Below are positions 8,162 through 15,526 of a stretch of DNA of 64,000 bases, piece after piece. The position numbers and the translations under genes were made by a program. Source of the stretch: BQJD01 sp964350265 (lineage in GTDB: Bacteria; Pseudomonadota; Gammaproteobacteria; Arenicellales; CAJQKF01); NCBI GenBank assembly GCA_964350265.1, contig CAYGJZ010000009.1, positions 11,525 through 75,524 on the forward strand. The letters are read 5' to 3'. The notes beneath the pieces were generated by a model, which was not told the DNA's origin, did no database searches, and saw only the letters and a program-made list of their open reading frames with translations. How positions within the stretch are numbered: the first letter of the stretch is position 1; each line of letters opens with the position of its first letter.

Positions 8162-9556
8162 TCAGGAGAGCGATGCCAGGCGCTCGCCGAGGCGCAGGGC
8201 CAGCGCCACCAGGGTGAGGGTGGGATAGCCCTCGTAGCCGGGAAACACCGAGCAGCCGGCCAGGTGGAGATTCTCCACGCCGTGTACCCGGCCGTGCCGG
8301 TCGACCACGCCCAGGGCCGGATCGTCGGCCATGCGGGTGGCGCCCATGTGGTGAAAGCCGGTGGCATTCACCGCGGCATCGGCCAGCCCGCCGCCATCCA
8401 CGCGCAAGCTGCCGAGCCGGTCTTCGGCCACCGCCCCGCGCAGGTGCTCCACCGCGGCGGCAAAGGTACGCGGCTCGATGCCGCCATAGTGCAGTTCCAC
8501 CACCACCCGCGGCATGCCGAAGCGGTCGGCGACCCGGTCCAGGCGAATGCGGCTGTCCCGGTTCGGCGCCGGGTCGATGCGCAGGTCCACCCGGTAGCGC
8601 GGCGCGGCGCCGTCGAGGCGACGGAACTCGAAGTTCGCCGGGCTGATGCGCCCGGCGGCCAGCACCGGCTCGGCCAGGCCGAGCACGCCCTTGAGCGAGC
8701 TGCCGCCGCGCTCTGCGCGCTGGTAGAAGCCGAGCTCGACCCCGGGAGCGGCGACGAACTCGCCGACCCGGTACTTGAAGTGGTCCATGAAGTAACGCCC
8801 GACCAGGTCGCGCTCGTTGCCCAGGCCGTGACGGCTGGCACCGGGCGAGGCGAGCAGCAGGCGGGCGTTCTCGATGCCGCCGGTGGCCAGCACCACCTGT
8901 CGCGGCCGCACCACGAAGTGGCCACCGCCGGTGCTGCGGCAGGCGACTTCGTCCACGCGCCGCCCGGCGGGCCCGCCAAGACGCACCGCGTGGGCGTGCA
9001 GGCAGGCGTCCACCGCCGCGCTGGCGGCGATTTCCTCGCGGTACTTGGCGGCAAAGCGGGTCGGCGGGCTGAAGCGGGTTACCCGGGTGTGGAAGACCGC
9101 CGGGTCCAGCGGCAGCGGGCCGTCGCCGTCCCGGGCATAGGCATCGGCGGTGAAGCCGGTGGCGGCGAGGTCGCAGACCCGTTGCGCCTCCTCGAGCCAG
9201 GGCGTCAGCTCGGCCAGGGTGATGGGCCAGCCGCTGTCGGCAATCCAGGGCCGGTGCGCGAAGTCGCTGGCCAGCGGCGGGCGGCACCAGCCGGCCCAGT
9301 GGTTGGTGGTGCCGCCGAAGTAGCGCAGCCGGGTGCGCTCCAGCGGCGGGTAGTGGAGGCCGACGTGGTCACCGCGGTAGAGCTGCTGCAGGCGATCGTC
9401 GCGGCTGAAGCCGCCGCCCACCAGCAGGCAGACCCGGCGCCCGGCGGCAGCCAGCCGGCGCGCCAGCGTGATGCCCGCGGCGCCGGCGCCGACGATGCAG
9501 GTGTCGGTGTCGATGACCGCGCCATCGACGAAGCCCCTGGCATCGCGAAACGCCAA
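8162..9556 (-). CDS. GMC-family FAD-dependent oxidoreductase
   Basis: 464 residues from a TTG start at 9556, two bases after the gloB stop; no ATG fits the reading frame and an AAGGA lies 12 bases upstream. The FAD-binding motif IVGAGAAGITLARR is at 21-34. The C-terminal third carries the GMC signature: HHMGATRMADDPALGVVD, RVHGVENLHLAGCSVFPG and YPTLTLVALALRLG, including the active-site His. The family oxidises alcohols or sugars using FAD. There is no signal peptide and no cytochrome partner nearby. The substrate is unknown. It is last in a tight operon with gloB, a radical SAM protein and tcdA. Confidence 0.8.
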   Translation of the reverse strand: MAFRDARGFVDGAVIDTDTCIVGAGAAGITLARRLAAAGRRVCLLVGGGFSRDDRLQQLYRGDHVGLHYPPLERTRLRYFGGTTNHWAGWCRPPLASDFAHRPWIADSGWPITLAELTPWLEEAQRVCDLAATGFTADAYARDGDGPLPLDPAVFHTRVTRFSPPTRFAAKYREEIAASAAVDACLHAHAVRLGGPAGRRVDEVACRSTGGGHFVVRPRQVVLATGGIENARLLLASPGASRHGLGNERDLVGRYFMDHFKYRVGEFVAAPGVELGFYQRAERGGSSLKGVLGLAEPVLAAGRISPANFEFRRLDGAAPRYRVDLRIDPAPNRDSRIRLDRVADRFGMPRVVVELHYGGIEPRTFAAAVEHLRGAVAEDRLGSLRVDGGGLADAAVNATGFHHMGATRMADDPALGVVDRHGRVHGVENLHLAGCSVFPGYEGYPTLTLVALALRLGERLASLS

Positions 9557-9558
9557 GG

Positions 9559-10332
9559 TCAGAAGTGGTCCTTGCGCCGCCGGGTCTCGGCAAAGACATC
9601 CTCCGGCGGCCGCCCGGCCATGCCCAGGCCGGCGGCGAAGCCGGCGTCGTCGGCACGCAGGAAGGGATTGGTGTCGCGCTCCACGCCGATCTGCGTGGGC
9701 ACCGTGGGCAGGCCGGCATCGCGCTTTTGCCTGACCTCCGCCATGCGCCTTTGCAGGGCGGCGTTGTCGGCGTCGACACTCAGGGCGAAGCGGCCGTTGG
9801 CGAGGGTGTACTCGTGGGCGCAGTAGACCACGGTGTCCTCGGGCCAGGCGCGCAGGCGGCGCAGGGAGTTCCACATCTGCGCCGGGCTGCCCTCGAACAT
9901 GCGTCCGCAGCCCATCGCGAACAACGTGTCGCCGACGAAGGCGATGCGCTGGCCGGGCACGTGGTACACCATGTGGCCCACCGTGTGGCCGGGGGTTTCC
10001 ATCACCTCCACCGCGTGTCCGCCGAAGTCGAACACGTCGCCGTCGCGCAGGTGCACGTCGATGCCGGGGATGCGCGCGGCGTCGGCGCCGTTGCCGACGA
10101 TGGTACAGCCGGTGGCGGCCTTCAGCGCGAGGTTGCCGCCGGCGTGGTCGCCGTGGTGATGGGTGTTGAAGACGTGGCTCAGGGTCCAGCCCCTGGCGGC
10201 CAGCTCGGCAGCGATGGCGTTCGCGTCCGGGGTATCGATGCTGGCGGTCAGCCCGCTGTCCGGGGCATGCAGCAAGAAGCCGTAGTTGTCGTTCAGGCAG
10301 GGGAACATGTGCACGACCAGGTTGGCGCTCAT
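9559..10332 (-). CDS. gloB: Hydroxyacylglutathione hydrolase (glyoxalase II)
   Basis: 257 residues, the normal family length. It hydrolyses S-lactoylglutathione to D-lactate and glutathione, the second step of methylglyoxal detoxification. The metallo-beta-lactamase metal motif THHHGDH is at 57-63, followed by ETPGHTVGHMVYH, FVGDTLFAMGCGRMFEG and CAHEYTLAN. The C-terminal TNPFLRADD matches the glutathione-binding helix region. The start ATG overlaps the stop of the upstream radical SAM gene (ATGA). It is cytoplasmic. Confidence 0.95.
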   Translation of the reverse strand: MSANLVVHMFPCLNDNYGFLLHAPDSGLTASIDTPDANAIAAELAARGWTLSHVFNTHHHGDHAGGNLALKAATGCTIVGNGADAARIPGIDVHLRDGDVFDFGGHAVEVMETPGHTVGHMVYHVPGQRIAFVGDTLFAMGCGRMFEGSPAQMWNSLRRLRAWPEDTVVYCAHEYTLANGRFALSVDADNAALQRRMAEVRQKRDAGLPTVPTQIGVERDTNPFLRADDAGFAAGLGMAGRPPEDVFAETRRRKDHF

Positions 10333-11897
10333 CGGTGGTCTCCTTCTACGTGTTTGCGGGCAGTGGCGCGACGCGCGGCAACGTGCCGGGCCTGGCGCGA
10401 GGCATGACCGGCCATCGGCGAAGGCCGGGCCCCGGGCTGCTTGTCGGGATGTCCGACGCGGCCGGCAATGCAGGCCGGGGCACCGGTGAACCGGCCGCGC
10501 CGGTAGTCCTCGGCGAGGGCTTCGGTCACCGCCGCGGCATCGAGGCCGGCATCGGCGACCAGGCCGTGGTGCAGCAGTTCCACCAACTTCGGCAGGGCAA
10601 TGCGATGGCTGCGGCCGGCGGCCCGGTAGAGGCCGTCGGACAGGGCCAGCAGGCGTTCGAACACCGCCCCGCGAAACAGCGACATGGTGGTGGCGAAGCG
10701 GCCGGAGTTGGCGATCATGTCGTAGTAGCGTGCCAGCCGCGACACCCGCTGCACGGTGTCGAAGTCCACCCGGTCGCTGGCGAGGACGCGGTAGGGCGGC
10801 GCCGGGTCGAAGCGCAGGCCGAACTCGGCGGCACGTTCCACCAGCGGGCTGCCGCGCAGCCGCTTGAGGATGCCGATCTGGATCTCGTCCGGGTTGAGCG
10901 CGTAGAGGCGGTCGAAGCCGCGGGCGAAGCTGGCCAGGTCTTCTCCGGGCAGGCCGAAGATGAGGTCGGCATGGATGTGGGCATGGGTGTGGCTGCGCAG
11001 CCAGGCCAGGTTGGCACAGGTGGCGGCATCGTCCTGGCGGCGCCGGATCACCGCCTGCACGTCGGGGTTGAAGGTCTGGATGCCGATCTCGAACTGCAGC
11101 GTGCCCGGGGCAAAGCGCGGCAGGTATGCACGCACCGCGTCGGGCAGGCGGTCGGGGATCAGCTCGAAGTGCAGGAACAGCGACGCGTCGTCGAGGTCGA
11201 GGAAGTAGCCGAGGATGCGTTCGACGTGGGCGCGCTTCAGGTTGAAGGTGCGGTCGACGAAGCGGAACTGGCGCAGGCCGCGGCGGTAGAGGCCGTCGAG
11301 GGCGTCGATGATCCGCTCGATGTCGAAGTGCCAGGCGGTACGGTCCAGGGAAGACAGGCAGAAGGTGCAGCGGAACGGGCAGCCGCGCGAGGCCTCCACG
11401 TAGACCATGCGCCGGGCGATGTCCTCGTCGTCGTACTCGGCATAGGGCAGGGCCAGCCGTGCCAGCGGCGGGTTGTCGGCGGCGATCACGCGACCGTCCG
11501 GTGGCGTCCCCGCCAGCACCCGGCGGGCCAGCGCGGCGAAGGCGAAGTCGGCCTGGCCGGTGATCACGTAGTCGGCATGCTCGGCGGCCGGCGGCAGGTC
11601 GTCGGCACAGCCGACCTCGGGACCGCCGAGCACCACCACCACCTCCGGCGCCACCTGCCTGACCAGCGCCGCCACCGCGCCGGACTCGGTCACGTTCCAG
11701 ATGTAGACGCCAAGGGCGACGATGCGCGGGCGCTCGGCCAGCAACTGCTCGACGATGTCGGCGGCGCGCCACTCCAGGGTGAACTCGAGCATGCGCGTGC
11801 GCGGCGCCAGCTCGGCCAGGTTGGCCTTCAGGTAGCGCAGCCCCAGCGAGGCGTGGTGGTAGCGCGCGTTGATGGTGGCGAGGACGATGTCGCTCAT
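10329..11897 (-). CDS. B12-binding-domain radical SAM protein
   Basis: 522 residues. The N-terminal 140 residues form a cobalamin-binding-like domain with LGGPEVGC. A radical SAM domain carries the cluster motif RGCPFRCTFC (CxxxCxxC), and a C-terminal DUF4080-like extension follows. EIGIQTFNPDVQAVIRR is typical of the SAM core. The reaction is unknown; relatives are annotated only as B12-binding radical SAM proteins. The last 50 residues are Arg/His-rich and of low complexity. It overlaps tcdA upstream and gloB downstream by ATGA junctions, so all three should be cotranscribed. Confidence 0.85.
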   Translation of the reverse strand: MSDIVLATINARYHHASLGLRYLKANLAELAPRTRMLEFTLEWRAADIVEQLLAERPRIVALGVYIWNVTESGAVAALVRQVAPEVVVVLGGPEVGCADDLPPAAEHADYVITGQADFAFAALARRVLAGTPPDGRVIAADNPPLARLALPYAEYDDEDIARRMVYVEASRGCPFRCTFCLSSLDRTAWHFDIERIIDALDGLYRRGLRQFRFVDRTFNLKRAHVERILGYFLDLDDASLFLHFELIPDRLPDAVRAYLPRFAPGTLQFEIGIQTFNPDVQAVIRRRQDDAATCANLAWLRSHTHAHIHADLIFGLPGEDLASFARGFDRLYALNPDEIQIGILKRLRGSPLVERAAEFGLRFDPAPPYRVLASDRVDFDTVQRVSRLARYYDMIANSGRFATTMSLFRGAVFERLLALSDGLYRAAGRSHRIALPKLVELLHHGLVADAGLDAAAVTEALAEDYRRGRFTGAPACIAGRVGHPDKQPGARPSPMAGHASRQARHVAARRATARKHVEGDHR

Positions 11898-12721
11898 GGC
11901 GTTGCTGCCAGCGTGCGCAGCACCCGCGCCACCGCGGCGAAGGCCATCGAGGCGGTGACGTGGGTGGCCGAGCCGAGTGCCCCGGCGCAGCTGAGCCCAC
12001 CCTCGCCCCCGGCGCGCTCGCGGCCCACGCTGCCGTCGGCGCGCGCGAACAGCGGCTGCTCGGTGGAATAGACGCAAGGCACGTCGAAGCGACGCGCCGG
12101 GTTGCGGCTGAAGCCGTGCCGCGCACGCAGCTGCTTGCGCACCTTGGCCAGCAGTGCATCGTGCTCGGTGCGCGACAGGTCGGCGGTGCGGATCATCGAC
12201 GGGTCCATGCGGCCACCGGCGCCGCCGACGGTGAGCACCCGGATCCTGTTCCGCCGGCAGTGGGCGACGATGGCCGCCTTGACGCGGAAGTTGTCAGCGC
12301 AGTCGATGACGAAGCCGATGCCGTGGAGTCGCTCGGCGACGTTGTCCACGGTGACGAAGTCATCCACCGTGCACACCCGGCAGCCGGGATGAATGCGACC
12401 GATGCGCCGCGCCATGACATCGATCTTGGCCATGCCCAGGGTGTCGTCGTCGGCGACGAGCTGGCGGTTGATGTTGGATTCGGCGACGTGGTCCATGTCG
12501 ATCAGCGTGATCGCGCCGATGCCGCTCCTGGCCAGCGCCTCGGCGGCCCAGGAACCGACCCCGCCGACGCCGACCACGCCGACGTGGGCGGCACCGAAAC
12601 GGGCCAGCGCGGTACGGCCGTACAGACGCGAGATGCCGCCGAAACGACGCTGCGGGTCGGCAGCGACGGCGGTCACGCGGCGAACGGCGGGGGCATCGGG
12701 CATGGCGGCGCGAAGATTCAT
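11894..12721 (-). CDS. tcdA: tRNA threonylcarbamoyladenosine dehydratase
   Basis: 275 residues, E1/MoeB-like ThiF fold. TcdA uses ATP to cyclise the N6-threonylcarbamoyl group at A37 of ANN-decoding tRNAs to ct6A. It has the adenylate-binding GVGGVGSWAAEALARSG, then LIDMDHVAESNINRQ with the conserved Arg, and DCADNFRVKAAI. A Cys in VPCVYSTE and CAGALGSA near the C-terminus match the family. The start at 12721 gives a length close to E. coli TcdA; an upstream in-frame ATG at 12745 is possible. It is first in the minus-strand operon and divergent from ribH. Confidence 0.93.
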   Translation of the reverse strand: MNLRAAMPDAPAVRRVTAVAADPQRRFGGISRLYGRTALARFGAAHVGVVGVGGVGSWAAEALARSGIGAITLIDMDHVAESNINRQLVADDDTLGMAKIDVMARRIGRIHPGCRVCTVDDFVTVDNVAERLHGIGFVIDCADNFRVKAAIVAHCRRNRIRVLTVGGAGGRMDPSMIRTADLSRTEHDALLAKVRKQLRARHGFSRNPARRFDVPCVYSTEQPLFARADGSVGRERAGGEGGLSCAGALGSATHVTASMAFAAVARVLRTLAATP

Positions 12722-12789
12722 CGAAGGGCCCGGTAATGGTACCATGCGCCGCCCTTTCCCCTGCCCGCGGCGCTGCCGACGGAGACCCC

Positions 12790-13194
12790 ATGAGCCGCAA
12801 CATTGCCCTGGTGCTCGGATCCTTTCACCGCGCCCACATCGAGCAGATGCTGGACGAGGCGCGCGCCGCGGCGGCCGGCCTCGACCTGGCCATCGTCGAC
12901 GAGACCTGGGTGCCCGGTTCGATGGAAAAGCCGCTGGCGCTGAAGCGCGCCCTGCTGCGCGACGACGTCCACGGCGCGGTGGCGCTGGGCATCATCGAGA
13001 AGGGCGAGACCGAGCACGGCCTGGTCATGGGCCAGGCGGTGATCGGCGCCATCATCGACTTGCAGCTTGCGCTGATGAAGCCGGTGGGCGTGGGCATCCT
13101 CGGGCCGGGCATCCAGCCCACCCAGATCCCGGCCCGGCTGCGACCCTATGGCCGCGACGCGGTGGCGGCGGTGGCGGCCATGCTGGCCACTTGA
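12790..13194 (+). CDS. ribH: 6,7-dimethyl-8-ribityllumazine synthase, archaeal type
   Basis: 134 residues. Lumazine synthase condenses 5-amino-6-ribitylaminouracil with dihydroxybutanone phosphate in riboflavin synthesis and forms oligomeric shells. VPGSMEKPLALKRAL corresponds to the VPGxFExPLxxKxL motif. EKGETEHG supplies the GET-x-H loop with the catalytic His, and ILGPGIQPTQ plus YGRDAVAA resemble the methanogen-type enzyme more than E. coli RibE. GGAG lies 5 bases upstream of the ATG. It stands apart from other rib genes, so a paralogous role cannot be excluded. The ilvE promoter overlaps its stop codon. Confidence 0.72.
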   Translation: MSRNIALVLGSFHRAHIEQMLDEARAAAAGLDLAIVDETWVPGSMEKPLALKRALLRDDVHGAVALGIIEKGETEHGLVMGQAVIGAIIDLQLALMKPVGVGILGPGIQPTQIPARLRPYGRDAVAAVAAMLAT

Positions 13195-13219
13195 CAGCCC
13201 AACGGCCTTCCTTTATTTA
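13191..13219 (+). promoter_or_regulatory. Sigma-70-type promoter for ilvE
   Basis: A perfect -35 hexamer TTGACA at 13191-13196 overlaps the ribH stop codon. With a 17-base spacer the -10 is TATTTA at 13214-13219, the most AT-rich spot of this gap. It would start transcription about 40 bases before the ilvE GTG. Confidence 0.6.
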
Positions 13220-13267
13220 CATCGGGCCTTGCCCCATTTTCCGCCCGATTCAGAGCCCAAGAACAAC

Positions 13268-14200
13268 GTGAACGCCCCGACGTCCTTTTCCGACCGCGAC
13301 GGCTTCATCTGGTCCGATGGCCAGATGGTGCCCTGGCGCGATGCCACCACCCACGTGCTCACCCACACCCTGCACTACGGCCTGGGCGTGTTCGAGGGCG
13401 TGCGTGCCTACAAGACCGAGCGCGGCACGGCGATCTTCCGCCTCGCCGAGCACACCGACCGGCTGTTCCGCTCGGCACACATCCTCAACATGAAGATCCC
13501 CTTCGATCGCGACACCCTGAACCAGGCGCAGATCGACGTGGTCAAGGCCAACGAGCTGGAGTCCGCCTACATCCGGCCGCTGGCCTTCTACGGCTCCGAG
13601 GGCATGGGCATCCGCGCCGACATGCTGCGCACCCACGTCGCCATCGCCACCTGGGCCTGGGGTGCCTACCTCGGCGAGGAAGGCATGGAGAAGGGCATCA
13701 AGGTGCGCACCTCGTCGTTGACCCGGCACCATGTCAACATCACCATGTGCCGGGCCAAGGCCTGCGGCAACTACATCAACTCCATCCTCGCCCTGCAGGA
13801 GGCGGTATCGGCCGGCTGCGACGAGGCGTTGATGCTCGACGCCAGCGGCTACGTGATGGAGGGCACCGGGGAGAACGTGTTCATCGTGCGCGACGGCATC
13901 GTCTACACCCCCGACCTGACCTCCGCGCTGGAGGGCATCACCCGCGACACGGTGATGCGCCTGATGGCGGAGATGGGCATCGAGGTGCGCGAGAAACGCA
14001 TCACCCGCGACGAGGTCTACGTTGCCGACGAGTGCTTCTTCACCGGCACCGCCGCCGAGGTCACCCCGGTGCGCGAGCTCGATGGCCGCCAGATCGGCAG
14101 CGGCCGGCGCGGCCCGGTCACCGAGCGGGTGCAGACCGCCTACTTCGACTGCGTGGAAGGTCGCTCCGCGCAGCACGCCGACTGGCTGACCTACCTCTAG
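13268..14200 (+). CDS. ilvE: Branched-chain amino acid aminotransferase
   Basis: 310 residues, the standard class IV PLP transaminase length. It makes the final transfer from glutamate to the Ile, Val and Leu keto acids. Visible family motifs are THTLHYGLGVFEGVRAYKT, the PLP-lysine region CRAKACGNYINSILA, EALMLDASGYVMEGTGENVF, and FFTGTAAEVTPV. The GTG start keeps the conserved N-terminal IWxDGxxVPW, which a later ATG at 13326 would lose. The position ahead of waaF parallels the Pseudomonas ilvE-waa arrangement. Confidence 0.95.
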   Translation: MNAPTSFSDRDGFIWSDGQMVPWRDATTHVLTHTLHYGLGVFEGVRAYKTERGTAIFRLAEHTDRLFRSAHILNMKIPFDRDTLNQAQIDVVKANELESAYIRPLAFYGSEGMGIRADMLRTHVAIATWAWGAYLGEEGMEKGIKVRTSSLTRHHVNITMCRAKACGNYINSILALQEAVSAGCDEALMLDASGYVMEGTGENVFIVRDGIVYTPDLTSALEGITRDTVMRLMAEMGIEVREKRITRDEVYVADECFFTGTAAEVTPVRELDGRQIGSGRRGPVTERVQTAYFDCVEGRSAQHADWLTYL

Positions 14201-14218
14201 CCGCGACAGGTTCGCTTC

Positions 14219-14434
14219 ATGACCCAGAAACCTTCCGACAGCCTCAACGACGACCTGAAGACACCCAACTCGGCGCTTCGCGTGGACATTGGCCACGACC
14301 AGTTGCCGCTGCACTGCCCGATGGACGGCATGAGCCTGTGGAACTCCCACCCCAGGGTCTACATTCCCATCGAGAAGAACGGCCACGCGCTGTGCCCCTA
14401 CTGCGGCACCTACTACGTGCTCCGGGACGACTGA
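14219..14434 (+). CDS. Small CHCC-type zinc-finger protein
   Basis: 71 residues. Cys33 in LHCPMDGM, a histidine, and the pair CPYC near the C-terminus form a CHCC zinc-binding pattern of the zf-CHCC family found in NDUFS6-like and small bacterial proteins. Between ilvE and waaF such genes are common in gamma- and betaproteobacteria, but the function is unknown. ATG 14219 lies 18 bases after ilvE, so it is probably cotranscribed with ilvE and waaF. Confidence 0.85.
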   Translation: MTQKPSDSLNDDLKTPNSALRVDIGHDQLPLHCPMDGMSLWNSHPRVYIPIEKNGHALCPYCGTYYVLRDD

Positions 14435-14444
14435 ACCGGCAACG

Positions 14445-15521
14445 GTGACCGTCCCGCGCAGCAGCGGCGACGCCCCGCGCATCGTCGTCTTCGGCCCGTC
14501 CTGGGTCGGCGACATGATCATGGCGCAGAGCCTGTTCATGACGCTGAAGGCGCGCGGGGCCTTCGTCGGCGTCATCGCCCCGGGCTGGACCGAAGCACTG
14601 CTGGCGCGCATGCCCGAGGTCGACCTGGCGCTGCCGGCGGACTTCCGCCACGGCAGTTTCGGCCTGGCCGAGCGGCTGCGCCAGGCGCGGGAGATTCGCC
14701 GCCACCACTTCGACCAGGCCATCGTCCTGCCACGCTCGCTGAAATCCGCCCTGGTGCCGTTCCTGGCCCGCATCCCGCGCCGTACCGGCTACCTCGGCGA
14801 AATGCGCTACGGCCTGCTCAACGACATCCGGCCCCTGGACAAGACCGCGCTGCCCTTGACCGTGCAGCGCTTCGTCCAGCTCGGCGCCGCGGCGAAGGAT
14901 GCCGTCGCCGACTGCCCGCAGCCGCGCCTGGCGGCCGACGCCGAGGGCGTGCAAACGGCCCTTGCCGAACTTGGCCTGGAACGGCCGCGTGGCCCGCTGC
15001 TGGCGCTGTGTCCGGGCGCCGAGTTCGGCCCGGCCAAGCGCTGGCCGGTCACGCACTTCGCCACCCTGGCGCGGGATGCCGCCGCCGCCGGCATCGACTG
15101 CTGGCTGTTCGGTTCCGACCGCGACGCCGGCATCACCGCGGACATCGCCGCCGCCGCCGGGGAGCGCGACGGCCACTGCGTGGACCTGGCCGGACGCACC
15201 CGGCTGGGCCAGGCCATCGACCTGATGTCGCTGGCCGACGTGGTGGTCAGCAACGACTCCGGGCTGATGCACGTGGCGGCGGCCCTCGGCCGTCCGCTGG
15301 TGGCCCTGTACGGCTCCTCCAGCGCCGGCTTCACGCCGCCACTGAGCGACACCGCCAGCGTGCTCAGCCACGACCTGCCCTGCCGTCCCTGCTTCCAGCG
15401 CGAGTGTCCGCTCGGTCATTTCCGCTGCATGCAGGATCTCGCACCGCAGCGGGTCTTCGCCGCCGTGCAGGCGGCACTGGCCGGGCAGACTGGTTCCGGA
15501 CACGACGAGGGTTTACAGTAG
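14445..15521 (+). CDS. waaF: ADP-heptose:LPS heptosyltransferase II
   Basis: 358 residues from a GTG start 10 bases after the zinc-finger gene. It is a GT9 enzyme that adds the second heptose to the LPS inner core from ADP-heptose, at the cytoplasmic face of the inner membrane. The N-terminal IVVFGPSWVGDMIMAQSL, CPGAEFGPAKRWP, and SNDSGLMHVAAALGRPLVALYG with the ADP-heptose-binding residues are all present. The C-terminal CRPCFQRECPLGHFRCMQ cysteine cluster is typical of WaaF. It precedes the WaaG-WaaP fusion by 5 bases. No waaC is seen in the window. Confidence 0.95.
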   Translation: MTVPRSSGDAPRIVVFGPSWVGDMIMAQSLFMTLKARGAFVGVIAPGWTEALLARMPEVDLALPADFRHGSFGLAERLRQAREIRRHHFDQAIVLPRSLKSALVPFLARIPRRTGYLGEMRYGLLNDIRPLDKTALPLTVQRFVQLGAAAKDAVADCPQPRLAADAEGVQTALAELGLERPRGPLLALCPGAEFGPAKRWPVTHFATLARDAAAAGIDCWLFGSDRDAGITADIAAAAGERDGHCVDLAGRTRLGQAIDLMSLADVVVSNDSGLMHVAAALGRPLVALYGSSSAGFTPPLSDTASVLSHDLPCRPCFQRECPLGHFRCMQDLAPQRVFAAVQAALAGQTGSGHDEGLQ

Positions 15522-15526
15522 ACCGC

